A stretch of DNA of 64,000 nucleotides from Pseudovirgaria hyperparasitica (Eukaryota; Ascomycota; Dothideomycetes; Acrospermales; Acrospermaceae): contig NW_022985560.1 in assembly GCF_010093815.1 (NCBI RefSeq), positions 1,237,501-1,301,500 of the forward strand, written 5' to 3'. Position numbers and translations under genes: made by a program. Under the pieces are notes generated by a model. It saw nothing but the letters and a program-made list of their open reading frames with translations, had not been told where the DNA came from and did not search any database. Positions 10,813 to 22,762 of the stretch are shown in pieces (positions within the stretch are counted from its first letter, which is position 1; the number at the start of each line of letters is the position of its first letter).

Positions 10813-13657
10813 CTAGTGGCTACCGGTCTTGCGGAAAGCTAGTAACTGGGCAAGGCTGTTCAGACTGCACCCAACCTTCATGAAGTCTTGAGTCATGAGC
10901 TCGCTGGCACTGGCCCGACTCTTCACATCGACGCATAAACAGACAGCCAAGAAGGCCTTGAGTTCCTTTGAGAGCTTCTCTGGCTTCTTCAGACGCGGGG
11001 TGCCGTTGGTGGCAATGAGATAGAGCGCCTTCAAAGGCTCCTCATTGAGGTACGGCGGCTCAGATTCAATCATTTCGATGGCCATGATGCCCAGGGACCA
11101 GATGTCGACCTTGTTACCGTACTCTTTCTGCTTGACGACTTCCGGTGCCATCCAGTATGGCGTTCCCACCATGGTGGCTCTTTTACTTCGTTGCTCCGTG
11201 AGCTTGGCACAGAAACCGAAATCGGCTTCAGAAAGTCAGTCTCTACTTCTCGCATTACGCGGGTTTGGTCCACTTACTAATCTTAACGTTTCCTCTGGCA
11301 TCCAGGAGGACATTGTCGCTCTTGATATCACGATGTATAATGTTCTGGTTGTGAAGATGCTCAAGACCTTTGCATGTCTAAATAGAATGTTAGCCATCAC
11401 GTCGTTTCGCTGGAGGCTATTCCTTACCTCCAGACATATGGTCGCAATCTGATCTTCACTGATCGATGGATTGTTATCAATAACGTCTGTCAATGCTCCA
11501 CCCTCCATGAACTCCATAACTACCCAGAGTTCTGATTGCTCTTCTTGCAGAAAAGCATCTAGGAAATTGACAATGTTCGGATGCTTGCTGTCCTTCATGA
11601 CGATGATCTCGTTGACAATCAGTTCCTTACGAGGCTGATTCCTGAGATCCATTTGCTTGATAGCGACTTGCGATCTAGGTCCGTTTTGTCTAAGAATGTC
11701 ACGAGCGGTGGGCGAAGTTGCACCCTCGCGAATTCGTGCGACATACACCGAACCAGATGCACCTTGGCCAATCTTCTTCTGCTTGTTGTAAGAATCGAGC
11801 GGCTTCTCTTTGGACACCACTTCTCGCAATTTCGCCATGACTTCGGCTTCTGACATGCTCGACATGCGGACATCTTTGCGGCTCGATGGCGGCGGCTGCT
11901 GCGGCTGCGAGTGCGACGAAAGTTGAGGTATATCCTCTTTCTTTGTGAGTGCTGCCTCAGCAGCTTTGACGGCCTGACTTTGATTGATATTTTGCGCTGT
12001 CTTCGGGGGCACGTTTAATGGCTTTGGTGCTTGCGCAGCGGGGATGCGACTCTGTCCATTTCCTTGAGTAGCACCATTCCCTGGTCTTTGCGGCGACGAC
12101 TGCTGTTGCGGCGCGTATCGTGGTCCAGACGCCTGCTGCCGCGCTGCTTGTGCAGACGGAGCTGGCTTGGTTTGACCGGGCTTAGGAAAGGCATTTGCTC
12201 CATTCTGTGTCGACGGAGCTGACGGGGCCGGTCGTTGTGCTGTCATTGGTTGTCGTAGCGATCCAGGGGACTGCTGCTGCTGTCGGGCGGCTGTCGGGGT
12301 CTGAGGAGCTGGTCGCGAAGGATTGTAACGGTCAGGGTTGCTAGCAGGGGTGTCTCCGTAACCTCCAATTTCCTGCTTTGCAAGAGGAACTTTGGTCTTC
12401 GGGAGAGAGGCGTTGTATTCGGCCAACTCTTCGCGTTCTCGTCGTTCAATTTCTTGGCGTTCGCGCTCGCGTCGCATGCGGTCTTCCTCCTCACGTCTTC
12501 TACGACGATCTTCTTCTTGTCGAGTTGCCTCGTTCTGCTGCTGGTATGCATCCGAAGCTGCTTTCTCGTTTTGAGATGCGTATTGATTAGGTGGCGTCCG
12601 AGCATCTCCCCTGCCCGAACTATAGCTGTCTTTGCCATAGTAGCTGTCTGGTGGTGCTGGTCGTGGTGGGGCAATGCCGTTTCCGCCACTATATCCAAGC
12701 TGCTTATTAGATTCAATGGAGGAAGTTGGCGTCGAGCTAGGGTCATTGTTAGGCTTGACAAGCTTTTCGGTGTAAAATTCAAGAGCCTCCAGCACAGCTT
12801 TCGGATTCTTTGCATAGTCGTCCTTGGTAATGGCAGATGCGCTAAGTAGCCTCTCCCATTCCTGTGGCAAGCCAACAAACGCACCGCTTGTAGGGTCGAA
12901 GCCGACGTGAATTCGGTGTGTGAAGTTTGTGGGATTGCTGACTCCACCCATGCTGGGACACCGGTTATAAATCGCGTCAATCCAGCCATATACACTGTCA
13001 TCATCATCTACTTTGCAGATTAGAGACTTCGTTGGACCATCGCGAGGAGGAGACGCTCCGCTGGAAGATGGATTCGCATGACGAATGATCTCGAAGGCGA
13101 AAGGATGATCTTCGGACCGGGCAACGTTTGTAACATCGCGCAGCTGGATCGAAAATGAAACTTTGGTCGACTGGTGGCTCTTCAGAAAGTCGAGTTGGAA
13201 GTCACGAAGGACAAGCCATTTCTCTGACCAGAAGACGCTCTTCAGAATACCTTCTTCTTTGATCTTAGCGTAGCCTTGTCTAGCACCGCCATCCCCAGCA
13301 CTGGAACTGCGCTCAGTCTGTGTCTTATGCAGCGAGGACGTTGAGCTGGCAGCTGAAGGTGACTGTAGGCTTAGTCCAGTCATATTTCCTGGTAAGTTGG
13401 TAACAGAAGGCGTCAAATTGAGGCGGGGGCGATCGGTCGGAGGGCGTGGGGCAGGGCCCGGGTTCATGAATTGTTCACGAGAGTAGAGTCTGGAACGTGT
13501 AAGCAGGTTGATTGCCGCAGTCATATCTGGCACGCATAACTCCCTTTCCAGGCTGGACTTTGAAAGCTCTATAGGTAGCTTGCTTAGGCCTGTTGGGAGT
13601 TGCGAGATAGAAGTCATGAAAGAGAGGGGCGACATACGGGTTGTTCGAGTGAGACAT
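10813..13657 (-). CDS. CLA4: PAK/Ste20-family protein kinase, Cla4 type (PH-CRIB-kinase)
   Basis: Four exons: complement of 13638-13657, 11428-13489, 11278-11377 and 10813-11225, giving 864 aa. It is a Cdc42-activated Ser/Thr kinase that acts in polarity, septation and hyphal growth. The order is a PH domain ([23 protein letters not shown]), a CRIB motif ([17 protein letters not shown] style, seen here as [15 protein letters not shown]), a long Pro/Gln/Arg-rich linker, then the kinase: [41 protein letters not shown] and [11 protein letters not shown]. The last two introns split the catalytic domain at [12 protein letters not shown] and KIT/DFGFC. A 20-nt first exon (MSHSNNP) is inferred from a GTATGT donor and restores [18 protein letters not shown]; this 148-nt intron is the least certain join. 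The PH domain separates it from Ste20-type PAKs. Confidence 0.93.
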
Positions 13658-15106
13658 GATGATATGCGGTCGAAGTGTATTTATGAGTTGAATTGGTCCC
13701 GTCGCTAGGATATCTCAAGGGTGCAGCCGTTGCTGGAGCTGAACAGGGGGTCAGGTAAGAGCGCAAGCAGTGGAGTTGTTGCAATCTCAACAAGCCAAAC
13801 ACGAGCTTGCACTAATAATATTTCGATAGCGGTAGAGGGAGATGGACTCTCATGTACGCTCGAACAGTGAGGGGGTAGCGTGGAGTGGTGTCTCCGTAGA
13901 GTGATTGTGTCGTAACAAAGGTTGTGAATGGTCCAGCCAGCGCTCGCTCTTCAGTTGTCCGATCAAAAGCGTCGTGGGACGCGAGTAGGCGACTTAACAA
14001 AGCTGGCGGCGAGATTAAGATGCGTAGAGCACCCAAGCATGGAGAAGGACGAGGTCGGGGGCGGCGGTGGAAGATGAGGTGGGAGAATGTTGCCTGTGAG
14101 AGAGTGTTTGGAGGGAGAAATGAATGGAGGGCAGGTTTAGCCAAGACCGGCCGTCTCATAGCGCGGGTCGCCCACATTCACCTGTGCCTAAGGTTGGGCG
14201 CGCGCTGCACAAGGTTTGTCGCTATATTAATTCTCACTATTATCTGCCTTCTGCCTTCTGCCTTCTGCCTATTGCCTATTACTGCCTCTTCTCCTGGTCA
14301 AATAATACACAGCTACTGAACTCGCCAAACCACTCATTCCTGTACCTTGTAATTACCTGGCCCTAGCTCTGGCTGTTTCATTAGCAAACGTAGATTTCAG
14401 CATTATACTTGCAGCAATGTGATGGATCCATGCCCCGCCAACACCCCTCACCGGCCGCCCGAACTATCGTCTGCCTCCGCGGCAGTAAAAATACACACTT
14501 GAGCCATCCATCATCGCAAGTCTGTTTGTATTGCAGTCGGCACGATGATCTCTTGAAAAGCCTGCAGATAGCTCATCGGCACTGCAATACTCATTGCGGA
14601 AGATCCCACCCCACCATGCGCCCAGGAGAAGATAACGACCGGCGCACTGCGGCGCGGGACCAGTCAGGACCAGCAGAGTCACCAATTTGTTTCAAGTGTG
14701 CCCACCTCACACAGACCCCCTGAAACGCTCCCTGCCCGTGTATCAAACCAATACGTAGTATGTAGGGGCACTTGGCGTCTAGCTATGCTAAAAAAGTGCA
14801 CTGTGGGATTTCCCAGACCATGTGGCATCCGGACATAGGAGACACTGTGATACTCCATCTGTAACAACGAGAGGTAGTATGTAATCCTCACTGCATGCTT
14901 GATGGAACCTCTATTGGCACAGGCCCGTGGCCTATATCAATACTACTACTACTACCTAACTCCTCGTACCTATCCGCGCCTAAAAAGGTCCACAATACCC
15001 AACCAGAGGGACCTTCTCATGCAATAATCGCTGATCTAATTAAATGAATAAAGCTCGACCTCTCGTAAAGACCGGACTGTACGACATAAATTCCCCTACA
15101 CCTGTC
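13658..15106. other. intergenic stretch with a short heptamer tandem repeat
   Basis: Kinase promoter side and alpha-actinin 3' flank. No gene was recognised. It contains the CTGCCTT tandem listed separately. Confidence 0.5.
14244..14280. repeat. heptamer tandem repeat (CTGCCTT), about 3.9 copies, then two ATTGCCT-like units
   Basis: The repeats are read directly: three exact copies plus a partial copy, followed by diverged units. It is a small minisatellite in the kinase 5' flank. Confidence 0.8.
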
Positions 15107-17228
15107 CTAGAGGCCGTTTGCATGTCCATTCGCCGCAGGCTTGCCCATAAATTTGTCCATGTATGTAATGTAGTCATATTTGGGAAGGTCGCGGTCTTCT
15201 TGCAAATCCGGCCCCTTGTGCTCCGGCATGCTCTTCACAAGATCATCGATAATTTCTTCCGGCACAAGGGAGTGTCGCAGATCAAGTTCAGTGACGTACG
15301 GCTACATAGATTTAGTGTTTGCGGAGTCCGAGTCAAAGAGCATGCAATGACGTACCTTGCCATCAGCCACTTCCTTGAAACTTTCAAAGACCTGCTCGGC
15401 TGTGTTTTGATCCTCTGTCTCGTCGACCATGAAGCGGATGAACTGTTCAAAGGTTACGTAGTCTCGTCCGCCACTCGTCTCGAGGAACTTGTCGTGCATC
15501 TCGCCTTCGTCATACACGAGTCCAAGACTGGCCAGTGCAGCGGAGAATTCGATTTCCTGGAGTGAGTTGCTCATGTCTCGATCGAAATGCCTGAATACCG
15601 ATTCGAATTCTTCCAACTGGATCGGGGTAAGATTCGTCATATTGCGTGCCACTAATTGGTTCTCGAGGAAAACAAGCTTCTTATTGACGCTAGACTTGAC
15701 CAAATTCAGTTCGTACTCTAATTCTTCGTATGTGAAGGTAGTGAAGTCGTTTTCTTCAATATTGGCTTCCTCGCACTGCTCGTCTAGGTCTGCTATCAGA
15801 TCCAGATACTTGTCTAGAGGATCCAGGCTTTCTGCAAGCTTATGAGTATGGCGTGACTGATCTTCGACATCTCCTTCGAGACCGGAGATTGACGTTGACA
15901 GTGTGTTCAGAGCCAGGGCGAAGTCATTAGCCTTGTCCGCAAATGTTCTACGTAGCTTGTTCTTGATATCTCTGATCGTTTCGTTGATGGCTTGACTTCG
16001 ATGTTTTTCTGCTTTCATCAGCCCGCTCCACGCCTGTTCGAGCGCATCTATGCTCAATTCCGGTGGTGGCTCATAAGGTTTTAGCCTGTATGTGTTCAGC
16101 TTCGTCTTGATGTTGCCCAGTAGACCCGTGACGTCCTGTTTCTCTGCCACCCACGCGCGTTTCTCCTTCTTCTTGTAGCTGGACAGTGCCTGGGCCTGTT
16201 GTTTAGCGTCGAGATATGTGCCGTCGAACTTCGCTTCTTGCCAGATCTGATTTTGTTGAGCGATCTGCCTGAGCAGTTCTTTCATGCGTTTCTCGAAAGA
16301 GTTCTGCATTTCCCATGCTCCTTGCATGCTTTGTACGAATTTCTCAACCCTTCTTCCGGCATTTTCCACCTTTTCCATGTGCGAGAAGGCGTGAAACCAG
16401 TAAGCAATATACGTCATGAGCGACCGCTCGTCTGGCTTAGGGACGTCGCATACATCTTCCACGTCCAACAAATCTGGAATGCCAATCTCTTTAGCTGCAA
16501 TGTCGAACGCAAGCTGCATGTTCCCCTTATGGTCGTTCTTGTCTAGGCTGTCATAGTCGATCAGGTCGGGTCTGTGTATATCCAGGAGGGCACAGAATGC
16601 CAGTCCATCATTCCAACTTGTTGAGAAGTCTCGGACGTCCACATCATCATAGCAGGCAGTCTTGCGCTGACACCACAATAGTAAACCTTCTTTCGCACTC
16701 AAGCCTTCTGAGTTAATGTCGCTAATGGTGAAGCGTAAAATTAATGTCCATATGAGGCCGAGTATGATCTTTCTGTTTCCATCTACAACATCCTCCGCAC
16801 CAATGTTGGTCATCTGTATTCCTCTTGCCCTGATAAAATCCAGGCATTTGTTGACATTCTCGAATTGCTGTACTCGAAGCTTCGGACGGGAGGCATAACG
16901 ACCGAGGGATTCATTTCCAAGTATCTCCAGAAGGTGAATGAGTATAACCTATAACGGGGGATGAGTCGCGGATCATAACGTCTGAGCAAGACGATCTGGT
17001 ATCTGTGAGACTCACCCCATCTGACAAATCTTTAACAAGGTCTTTAATGAAGACCTCTCGAGCAGTCAATTTGCTATTCAGCCTGTGGCATGGTTAGAAT
17101 TAGTCTCATGTGCGTGGTCCCGCGAAGTCGTGGCGGCGTCTCCTCTTTGACCCCCGCCCGCAAGGTACCTACCATTTGGTGAACGTCTTCTGCTGCACCG
17201 TAATCCACTGCTCTCCTTTTAGAGCCAT
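15107..17228 (-). CDS. alpha-actinin
   Basis: Four exons: complement of 17173-17228, 17016-17082, 15356-16948 and 15107-15301, giving 636 aa. It is an actin-crosslinking protein of the cytokinetic ring and hyphal tip. Two calponin-homology domains start at MALKGEQWITVQQKTFTKW-LNSKL and continue through VILIHLLEILGNESLGRY, KIILGLIWTLILRF and SWNDGLAFCALLDIHRPDL. Two spectrin-like helical repeats follow in the middle. At the C-terminus are EF-hand segments (EFESVFRHFDRDMSNSLQEIEF) and a final calmodulin-like segment (PYVTELDLRHSLVPEEIIDDLV). All joins are phase-consistent; the last intron (15302-15355) joins ADGK to PYVTEL. Two spectrin repeats, rather than the four of animals, is the fungal norm. 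Confidence 0.95.
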
Positions 17229-17766
17229 TTCAATCGCTCCGGGCGAATTCTTGACTGAGGAAGAGGATCATGCAACGCCGTATGTTCGGGTAGATCCGCG
17301 AGGTAGGAAGTGGTTGCGATGCAGTTGTTTTGTTGCTTGACCGAAGACCTAAACAAATGGTACGAACGGACAACAGTGGTGCTGGTGGGTGCGGCGGTGC
17401 GGTGCTACCACTGATCCCAAGGCGGCCGGGATCGTGCCCGTAGTTTAGGGGCCTTAGCGGGTCCTTCTGCCACGGACCAAGGGGGGTGGCGATCAACAAA
17501 TGGTTAATTAATCAAGTGTGAGGATAATGTGGAGGTAGAACTGTGCGTATGATGATTTGAGTGAACAACAGCTGGAAAGACGACAAAGATAATAGATTAG
17601 GTACGATCCGATACTAATTCTGCCAGTATCGTTTCTGGCACTGACGACCCCTACATGCCGTCTCTTTCGAACCATAGGCAAAGAACATAAATCAGTCTAC
17701 AACTGTTATTCACTCCAACCGGATCATCTACCATATTGATACACAGTCCATACCATTTATTTATAT
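17229..17766. other. intergenic stretch at the housekeeping/accessory transition
   Basis: No gene was recognised. To the left all genes are conserved cell-biology genes; to the right the oxidoreductase-rich region begins. Confidence 0.5.
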
Positions 17767-19740
17767 CTAAAAATCTAGCTCTACAAGTACTGATCGTGGC
17801 ATGGTACAACATGCCTTGATTCTGCTCCCTTCCTTATATCCGTCGCCTATACTACTCACTACTTGTCCTTGGAGCATTTGGATCTCACAGGCTCCGCAGG
17901 TGCCCTCCCTACATCCATAGTCCGGTTCAAGATTTTCCTTTTCCAATAGCTGGAGTAGCGATATTTTAGAGCTTCTCTTCCACGTGATTGTGCGCCTCGC
18001 GCGTTTCAGCACAATCTGAGATTGTTCTGGCAGCTCTTCCGTAGTGTCGAGCTGGGCTTTCGCTGAGGTATCTCTGGCAAATGATTCGGAATGGATAGAT
18101 GATTCATTCATTTTGCAGGCAAGCAAATGGTCGCGAGTCGCTGACGCGAAGGCATTTGAGCCACAAATATAAGCCACAGAGATACATCCTGCCAGCTCGA
18201 TTGGGGTGATATTCAGAGGGTTGATCATGTACGAATTCCTCAACAAGTCTTCGTAGAAGACTCGACCAGGTCGACCACCGAAATCATAGTCGCGACCAAG
18301 AACGTCTATCTCTGGACGAGGCCTGGTGAAAAAGCGAATGACTCGCAGGTTCGGAAACGAAGGGAGCTCACGCTGGAAAAGATGACCGTCGGTAGAGCCG
18401 TCACGAGCAACATGGACGAACACTGCAGGCGTCCTAAGAAGCGTCTTATGGAGGGAATGCGCTTTGAGCATAGCTAGAAGAGGAGTAATTCCAATGCCAT
18501 TGGATATGTACAGTTGCCGAGGAGGGAATTGGGGTTTCCAATCTAGCATGAATTTACCGCGTGGTGAAAGCGCACTGAGGATGACGCCTGGCACAGCATG
18601 CTCATGCATCCATAGAGAAGCCATGGCTTGTCGTTTGATGCTGAGTCGGTAGTGCGTCGGTGGCATGGACGGGTCAGTCCAGTCCGATAGTGACCATGAC
18701 CGGATATCGCCAGTGGGTAATTTGACGGTAAGGAACTGACCCGGAAAGAAGTTTGCCAAGTCCAAGTTATCTGTGGCTTCAATGTAGAACGACTTAACAT
18801 CTGACGATTCTTCAGTGACTGATGATATCCGTAAGTCTCGCCATCCCTGCCACGAGCCCTTTCCTTTCATCTCTTCGTCTTCGATCATGCTCAGTTTCCT
18901 CTCCAGGATTTGCCTATTCATGTTCTGTAGTACCGGGGCACTAAGGATGCGTTTTGCACGATGTTTCGTTGTTTGGTCCGCATTCGAGCTGAAGATCGTC
19001 TGTGCTATCATCGCAACCGGAATCAGCTGTCGCAACTGGCGCTGAGGTCGAACGATACGTCCCGAACTGCCAGGACCAATAGTCCCTCCTCGTATGACTT
19101 TCAGATAGACCCCACAGAGGCCTGACGCAGCGAGCTCTGCAAGCCACGCGCCTTTCTGTCCCAACCTCCAAGCTAAGCGGCTACATGGATTCCGCCCACC
19201 ACAAACCTCGAGCTGTACTCCTTGCCCGGCGAGCGTGTCCTCGAAGTCCCAGATGTCCCCAAGCATGACATCATGCTCGTTAACTCCAGGGGGAGCTTTT
19301 ATGGTTAAATTCTCCCCCCAATGCGCCCAATCCCACGCATCGCGAGCTATGCCGAGCCGAGATGTCCAGTAGTCGTAATGATCGGAAAATAAAGCGTATA
19401 CTTGTGCATCATGAACAGCAGATCTATGACCTACAATACCATTGTTGGGCTCAAGACTCAAGGGCTCAGTGGAGGGTGAGCGAACAATTGCGGTCAAGGT
19501 CTTGTGGCCATGTATGTCATGATATGCCGGTTGCGACCGCGATACAGCCACAACTTGCAGCTGAGAAGCTTTGTGCTGGTCATTTGGCATTGGACAGGCT
19601 TGGAGTAGATTAAGACAAGCGGGTAAATTCACCGTGGGATCAAAGATGATGCTTGAGGATAACGAGATATTGGAAATATGCTCACTGTAATGCGTAGTCG
19701 GCGCCCTGGCATGTACAATTTGGGCGGCTGAGACGCTCAA
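17767..19740 (-). CDS. MOSC domain - ferredoxin-NAD(P) reductase - 2Fe-2S ferredoxin fusion protein
   Basis: Single exon, 657 aa. Residues about 60-250 form a MOSC domain (LQVVAVSRSQ..., HWGENLTI, LEVCGGRNPCSRL), a fold linked to molybdenum-cofactor sulfur chemistry. Residues about 300-550 form an FAD/NAD(P)-binding reductase: the FAD motif RSWSLSDW (347-354), the NAD-binding GIGITP (415-420) and YICGSNAF. The C-terminus is a plant-type 2Fe-2S domain with CREGTCGACE (Cys610, 615, 618) and a fourth Cys in KACCTMP (644/645). The layout resembles phthalate-dioxygenase-type reductases with an added MOSC domain. It is divergent from a BBE-type oxidase 700 bp away and could supply electrons to an oxygenase of the cluster; that is inference. 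A later start at Met51 (19590), just before the MOSC domain, is also possible. Confidence 0.9.
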   Translation of the reverse strand: MSVSAAQIVHARAPTTHYSEHISNISLSSSIIFDPTVNLPACLNLLQACPMPNDQHKASQLQVVAVSRSQPAYHDIHGHKTLTAIVRSPSTEPLSLEPNNGIVGHRSAVHDAQVYALFSDHYDYWTSRLGIARDAWDWAHWGENLTIKAPPGVNEHDVMLGDIWDFEDTLAGQGVQLEVCGGRNPCSRLAWRLGQKGAWLAELAASGLCGVYLKVIRGGTIGPGSSGRIVRPQRQLRQLIPVAMIAQTIFSSNADQTTKHRAKRILSAPVLQNMNRQILERKLSMIEDEEMKGKGSWQGWRDLRISSVTEESSDVKSFYIEATDNLDLANFFPGQFLTVKLPTGDIRSWSLSDWTDPSMPPTHYRLSIKRQAMASLWMHEHAVPGVILSALSPRGKFMLDWKPQFPPRQLYISNGIGITPLLAMLKAHSLHKTLLRTPAVFVHVARDGSTDGHLFQRELPSFPNLRVIRFFTRPRPEIDVLGRDYDFGGRPGRVFYEDLLRNSYMINPLNITPIELAGCISVAYICGSNAFASATRDHLLACKMNESSIHSESFARDTSAKAQLDTTEELPEQSQIVLKRARRTITWKRSSKISLLQLLEKENLEPDYGCREGTCGACEIQMLQGQVVSSIGDGYKEGSRIKACCTMPRSVLVELDF

Positions 19741-20436
19741 TGGAATTCACAGATTGACGAAGCTCATACTGCCCTTACTTTCGAAAGATCGGTATGAACG
19801 ACAGGACCTTGTCAAAACGCAATCGGAGTGCGATCCCTCGCCGTCGACCCACGCCGCTGCGGTCTCCATCGACTCAGTCATCGGTGGTAGCGATGCAACA
19901 CAATGCCTTATCTGACATTATCTGAAGGCTGGCATCAGCGTGGCTATGCTTTGTTCGTAACAACAGATGATTATCGGCGAGGTTTATCGGCGAGGTGAGT
20001 TATTGATGAGGATGAAGCTGAGGTGAGGATGTTTCGCCTGACTAAACCAGAACTAGTCTAGATAGCTCGGATAAGTCATACTGCAGGTGGGTCTGTGCAC
20101 TTAGTACGAGGGAATGTCCTACCCTGGACGTCTGACCTATTCTGAGAACGTTCCTAGCTTCAATACGCACGTGGATTAGACACAAACAAAAGAAACTCAG
20201 AAGCGAAAGCCATGAGCTTAACCAATAGATTGTCCTGCTCGGACCGGGCTAGGCACAGCCTTGCAAAGCTGCCGTACCGCAATGGGCCTGCTAGGGGAAC
20301 GAATTGGAATATAAAATAGTAAAGAAAAGTGACTTATAAGTCACGGTGTCTCTCACTTCACCGATTTTCTGTTACAGTTGTACAGCATCTCGTCAGGCAA
20401 TCATTCAAGGTTGACCCAATTCCCATCTTTTCGAAT
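19741..20436. promoter_or_regulatory. divergent promoter region, MOSC-reductase and FAD oxidase
   Basis: It holds a TCGGAGTGCGA sequence at 19823-19833, 83 bp from the reductase start, of the TCG(N5)CGA form bound by AflR-type factors. Near 19973-19996 there is a tandem TTATCGGCGAGG duplication. Such 6-base matches occur by chance about once in 4 kb. Confidence 0.3.
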
Positions 20437-22096
20437 ATGCGATTCAATCACTTCGTCATCGCCGTTGCATTGGCATCGGCCCGTTGCGTGCAAGGCCGTC
20501 CGAGTTCGCCGTCGGATTCTGTGTTACAGATCCTCTACTCTATACCTCAAGGCAACAACACTGAACTCAAGGGCCTTGTGCAGGAAGCACGTCCAATCAT
20601 TGATTCTATTGGCAGCCAAAAACCGCCAAACGATCAGGCACAGCGTAACGAGAATGCTTGTACAATTCTCAAAACTGTTCTGAGAGGTCACTACACCGAT
20701 TCGACGAATCAAGTATCCTACGATACACTCCTTCAGAAGAACTAGTGAGTCCCACTCATATTAAGATGTGCCGTTTGCAAATACTAAGACTCATTCAAGT
20801 GCATCCCAATGCCACCTTCCACCAGCTTGCTTTATTACACCAAACAGCAATGCTGCAGTCGCAATCACCCTCAAGATCATTGATCTTACTCAAGCGAAGT
20901 TCTCCGTCCGCTCAGGGGGACACAATGTAAATCCGGGCTGGGCAGGCGTCTCACACGGCGTGATAATCGACACGCAAGAGTTGAATACCATTCAGCTTCG
21001 TCCGGACAGATCCAGCGTACGAGTGGGCACCGGTAACCGCTTTGGTACTGTTCAGGAATACCTGGATCCATACAATGTGAGTGTGGTCTCTGGTCACACT
21101 GTCCAGCCCGGTGTGGGTGGTGTTCTTCTTGGAGGTGGGTTGCCTCTGGTGAGTACCTACACAGGGATGGGTGCCGACAACATCAAAAGCGCAGAGGTCA
21201 TCACCAGTGACAGTCGAGTTGTTATCGCCAGTGCGACAGAGAATCCTGATCTGTTCCGTGCACTCAAAGGTGGTGTCAACAACTTTGGTATAGTCACGCA
21301 TTTCGAGCTTTATACTAGCAAAGTTCATGACATCTGGTTCCGCGCACTGGTATATTCATCTCTTGATCCCTTACCGGTCTTTGACGCTCTACAAAAAACC
21401 CAGGTGGCGATGGAGTCTGACGACAAAGCTGGATTGGTCTTCACGATTCTCCCTTTCGGAGGGTTCATGGTAGATTTTTTCTACGTTGAGCCTACCTATC
21501 AGCCCGAGGTATTCGCTGCGTTTGATGCTCTCACGCCAGTCTCTGCTATTCATGATGCTGTCAATGGCACTGTGTATTCAATCATGCAGAACCTGACCAA
21601 CCACCTCCCACCAGCAAATCGCTATAGCACTTCGTGCACAATCCGCGTTGATACAGATCTCTACACATCCGTGTACAACCGTTATCATGAGATGACACAG
21701 AAGTACTCAACGAATACTACGGCCTTTCAAATGGTAATGCATCCTTATGGATCGGCGACGACTCGCATCTCGAAGGAACGGGGTGGTAATGTAATGGGCG
21801 ATATTAATGGGGCGCAAACAATTCTGACGTATGGTGCTCAATGGACTGACGACAGGGATAATGAGAAGATCTACGATATTGTAGATGAGATAACCCAAGC
21901 TACTATCGATGAGGCGGAGCAGCGCGGGTTGGACGAAAAGTTCATCTTTGCAAATGGAGGATCGTTCACACAGAATGTCCTGGCTAGCTACGGAGAAGAG
22001 AACCTGAAGCACATCCGCGCTGCAAGTAAGAAGTTTGACAGGAAGCAGATGTTTCAGAGCTTGCAGAATGGTGGGTTCCTGGTCAGCCGTGCATGA
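20437..22096 (+). CDS. secreted FAD-linked oxidase, berberine-bridge-enzyme type
   Basis: Two exons, 20437-20744 and 20800-22096, giving 534 aa. A signal peptide (MRFNHFVIAVALASARCVQG) precedes a PCMH-type FAD domain: FSVRSGGHNVNPGWAG carries the His expected to bind FAD covalently, followed by GVGGVLLGGGLPLVSTYTGMGADNI and GVNNFGIVTHFELY. The C-terminal BBE part ends in KQMFQSLQNGGFLV. The intron (TACTAAG-like branch, CAAG acceptor) restores LLQKNY-ASQCHLPPACFITP. This family oxidises alcohols, amines or ring positions and is frequent in fungal metabolite clusters. Only the substrate class is known; the actual substrate is not. The first ATG in frame with a good signal peptide was used. Confidence 0.92.
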
Positions 22097-22762
22097 TTGT
22101 AGTTGTACATACATAGACATCTTCCCTTATATGTTAGACCCCCTTTATTAGTCCAAATCAAACCAACTCGTCGCTCCATCTAAAAGCTTCACCAAAACAT
22201 GTACACTTGATCATCTCTAGTGCTTTCTTCGGAGTCTTCCTATTCTATCTCATTGCCAATTTTATGCTTTGTGAATTCAGCTTGTTCTATCCGGGGCTGT
22301 AGGCGTAGTCCTCATAGTTCTTCTCCTAAAGTCATGGAAGCAGCATATTCTGTACCCTGTTTTTCCACTTCCAGACGCCATGAATTCATTCAAGGTTCCT
22401 GGACTACAGTAAGTCACGCACGGACCAATCTAGTGCCATCCATACAGAACGCCGCTGCCATGAAGCCGTAAAAGTCGTGGAACGCCTACACGAGGGCTGA
22501 GCCGTCGTGATCGTATCCCTGCATAACGCCACTGCGCCACACGTACAACATTCGGACCAATCTTTCCATTCATTGTGCGGACAGACTCGTCGGCAGGAAC
22601 ATTGCATCGGCGTCTTGGCCAACCTTGAATACCCTACTGCACGTAGTCAACCTCGCCGGCCTCTAAGTCTCTAGCTACACTCACATTGCTTCCTTCCAAA
22701 ACACTTGCGCAATAGGTTTCCACCAAATCTTTCGCTGAGCTTTGCACTTCAACCCTAACAAC
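22097..22762. other. intergenic stretch, nothing recognised
   Basis: 3' flank of the FAD oxidase and 5' flank of the NAD(P)-binding gene; no coding signal was seen. Confidence 0.5.

Noticed and set aside
12243-13007. 254-aa minus-strand frame inside the kinase gene
   Set aside because: It is a shifted-frame shadow of the PH-CRIB region, whose own frame has clear domain motifs.
15044-15565. 173-aa plus-strand frame over the alpha-actinin 3' exons
   Set aside because: Antisense shadow; the minus-strand EF-hand coding and splice sites explain the region.
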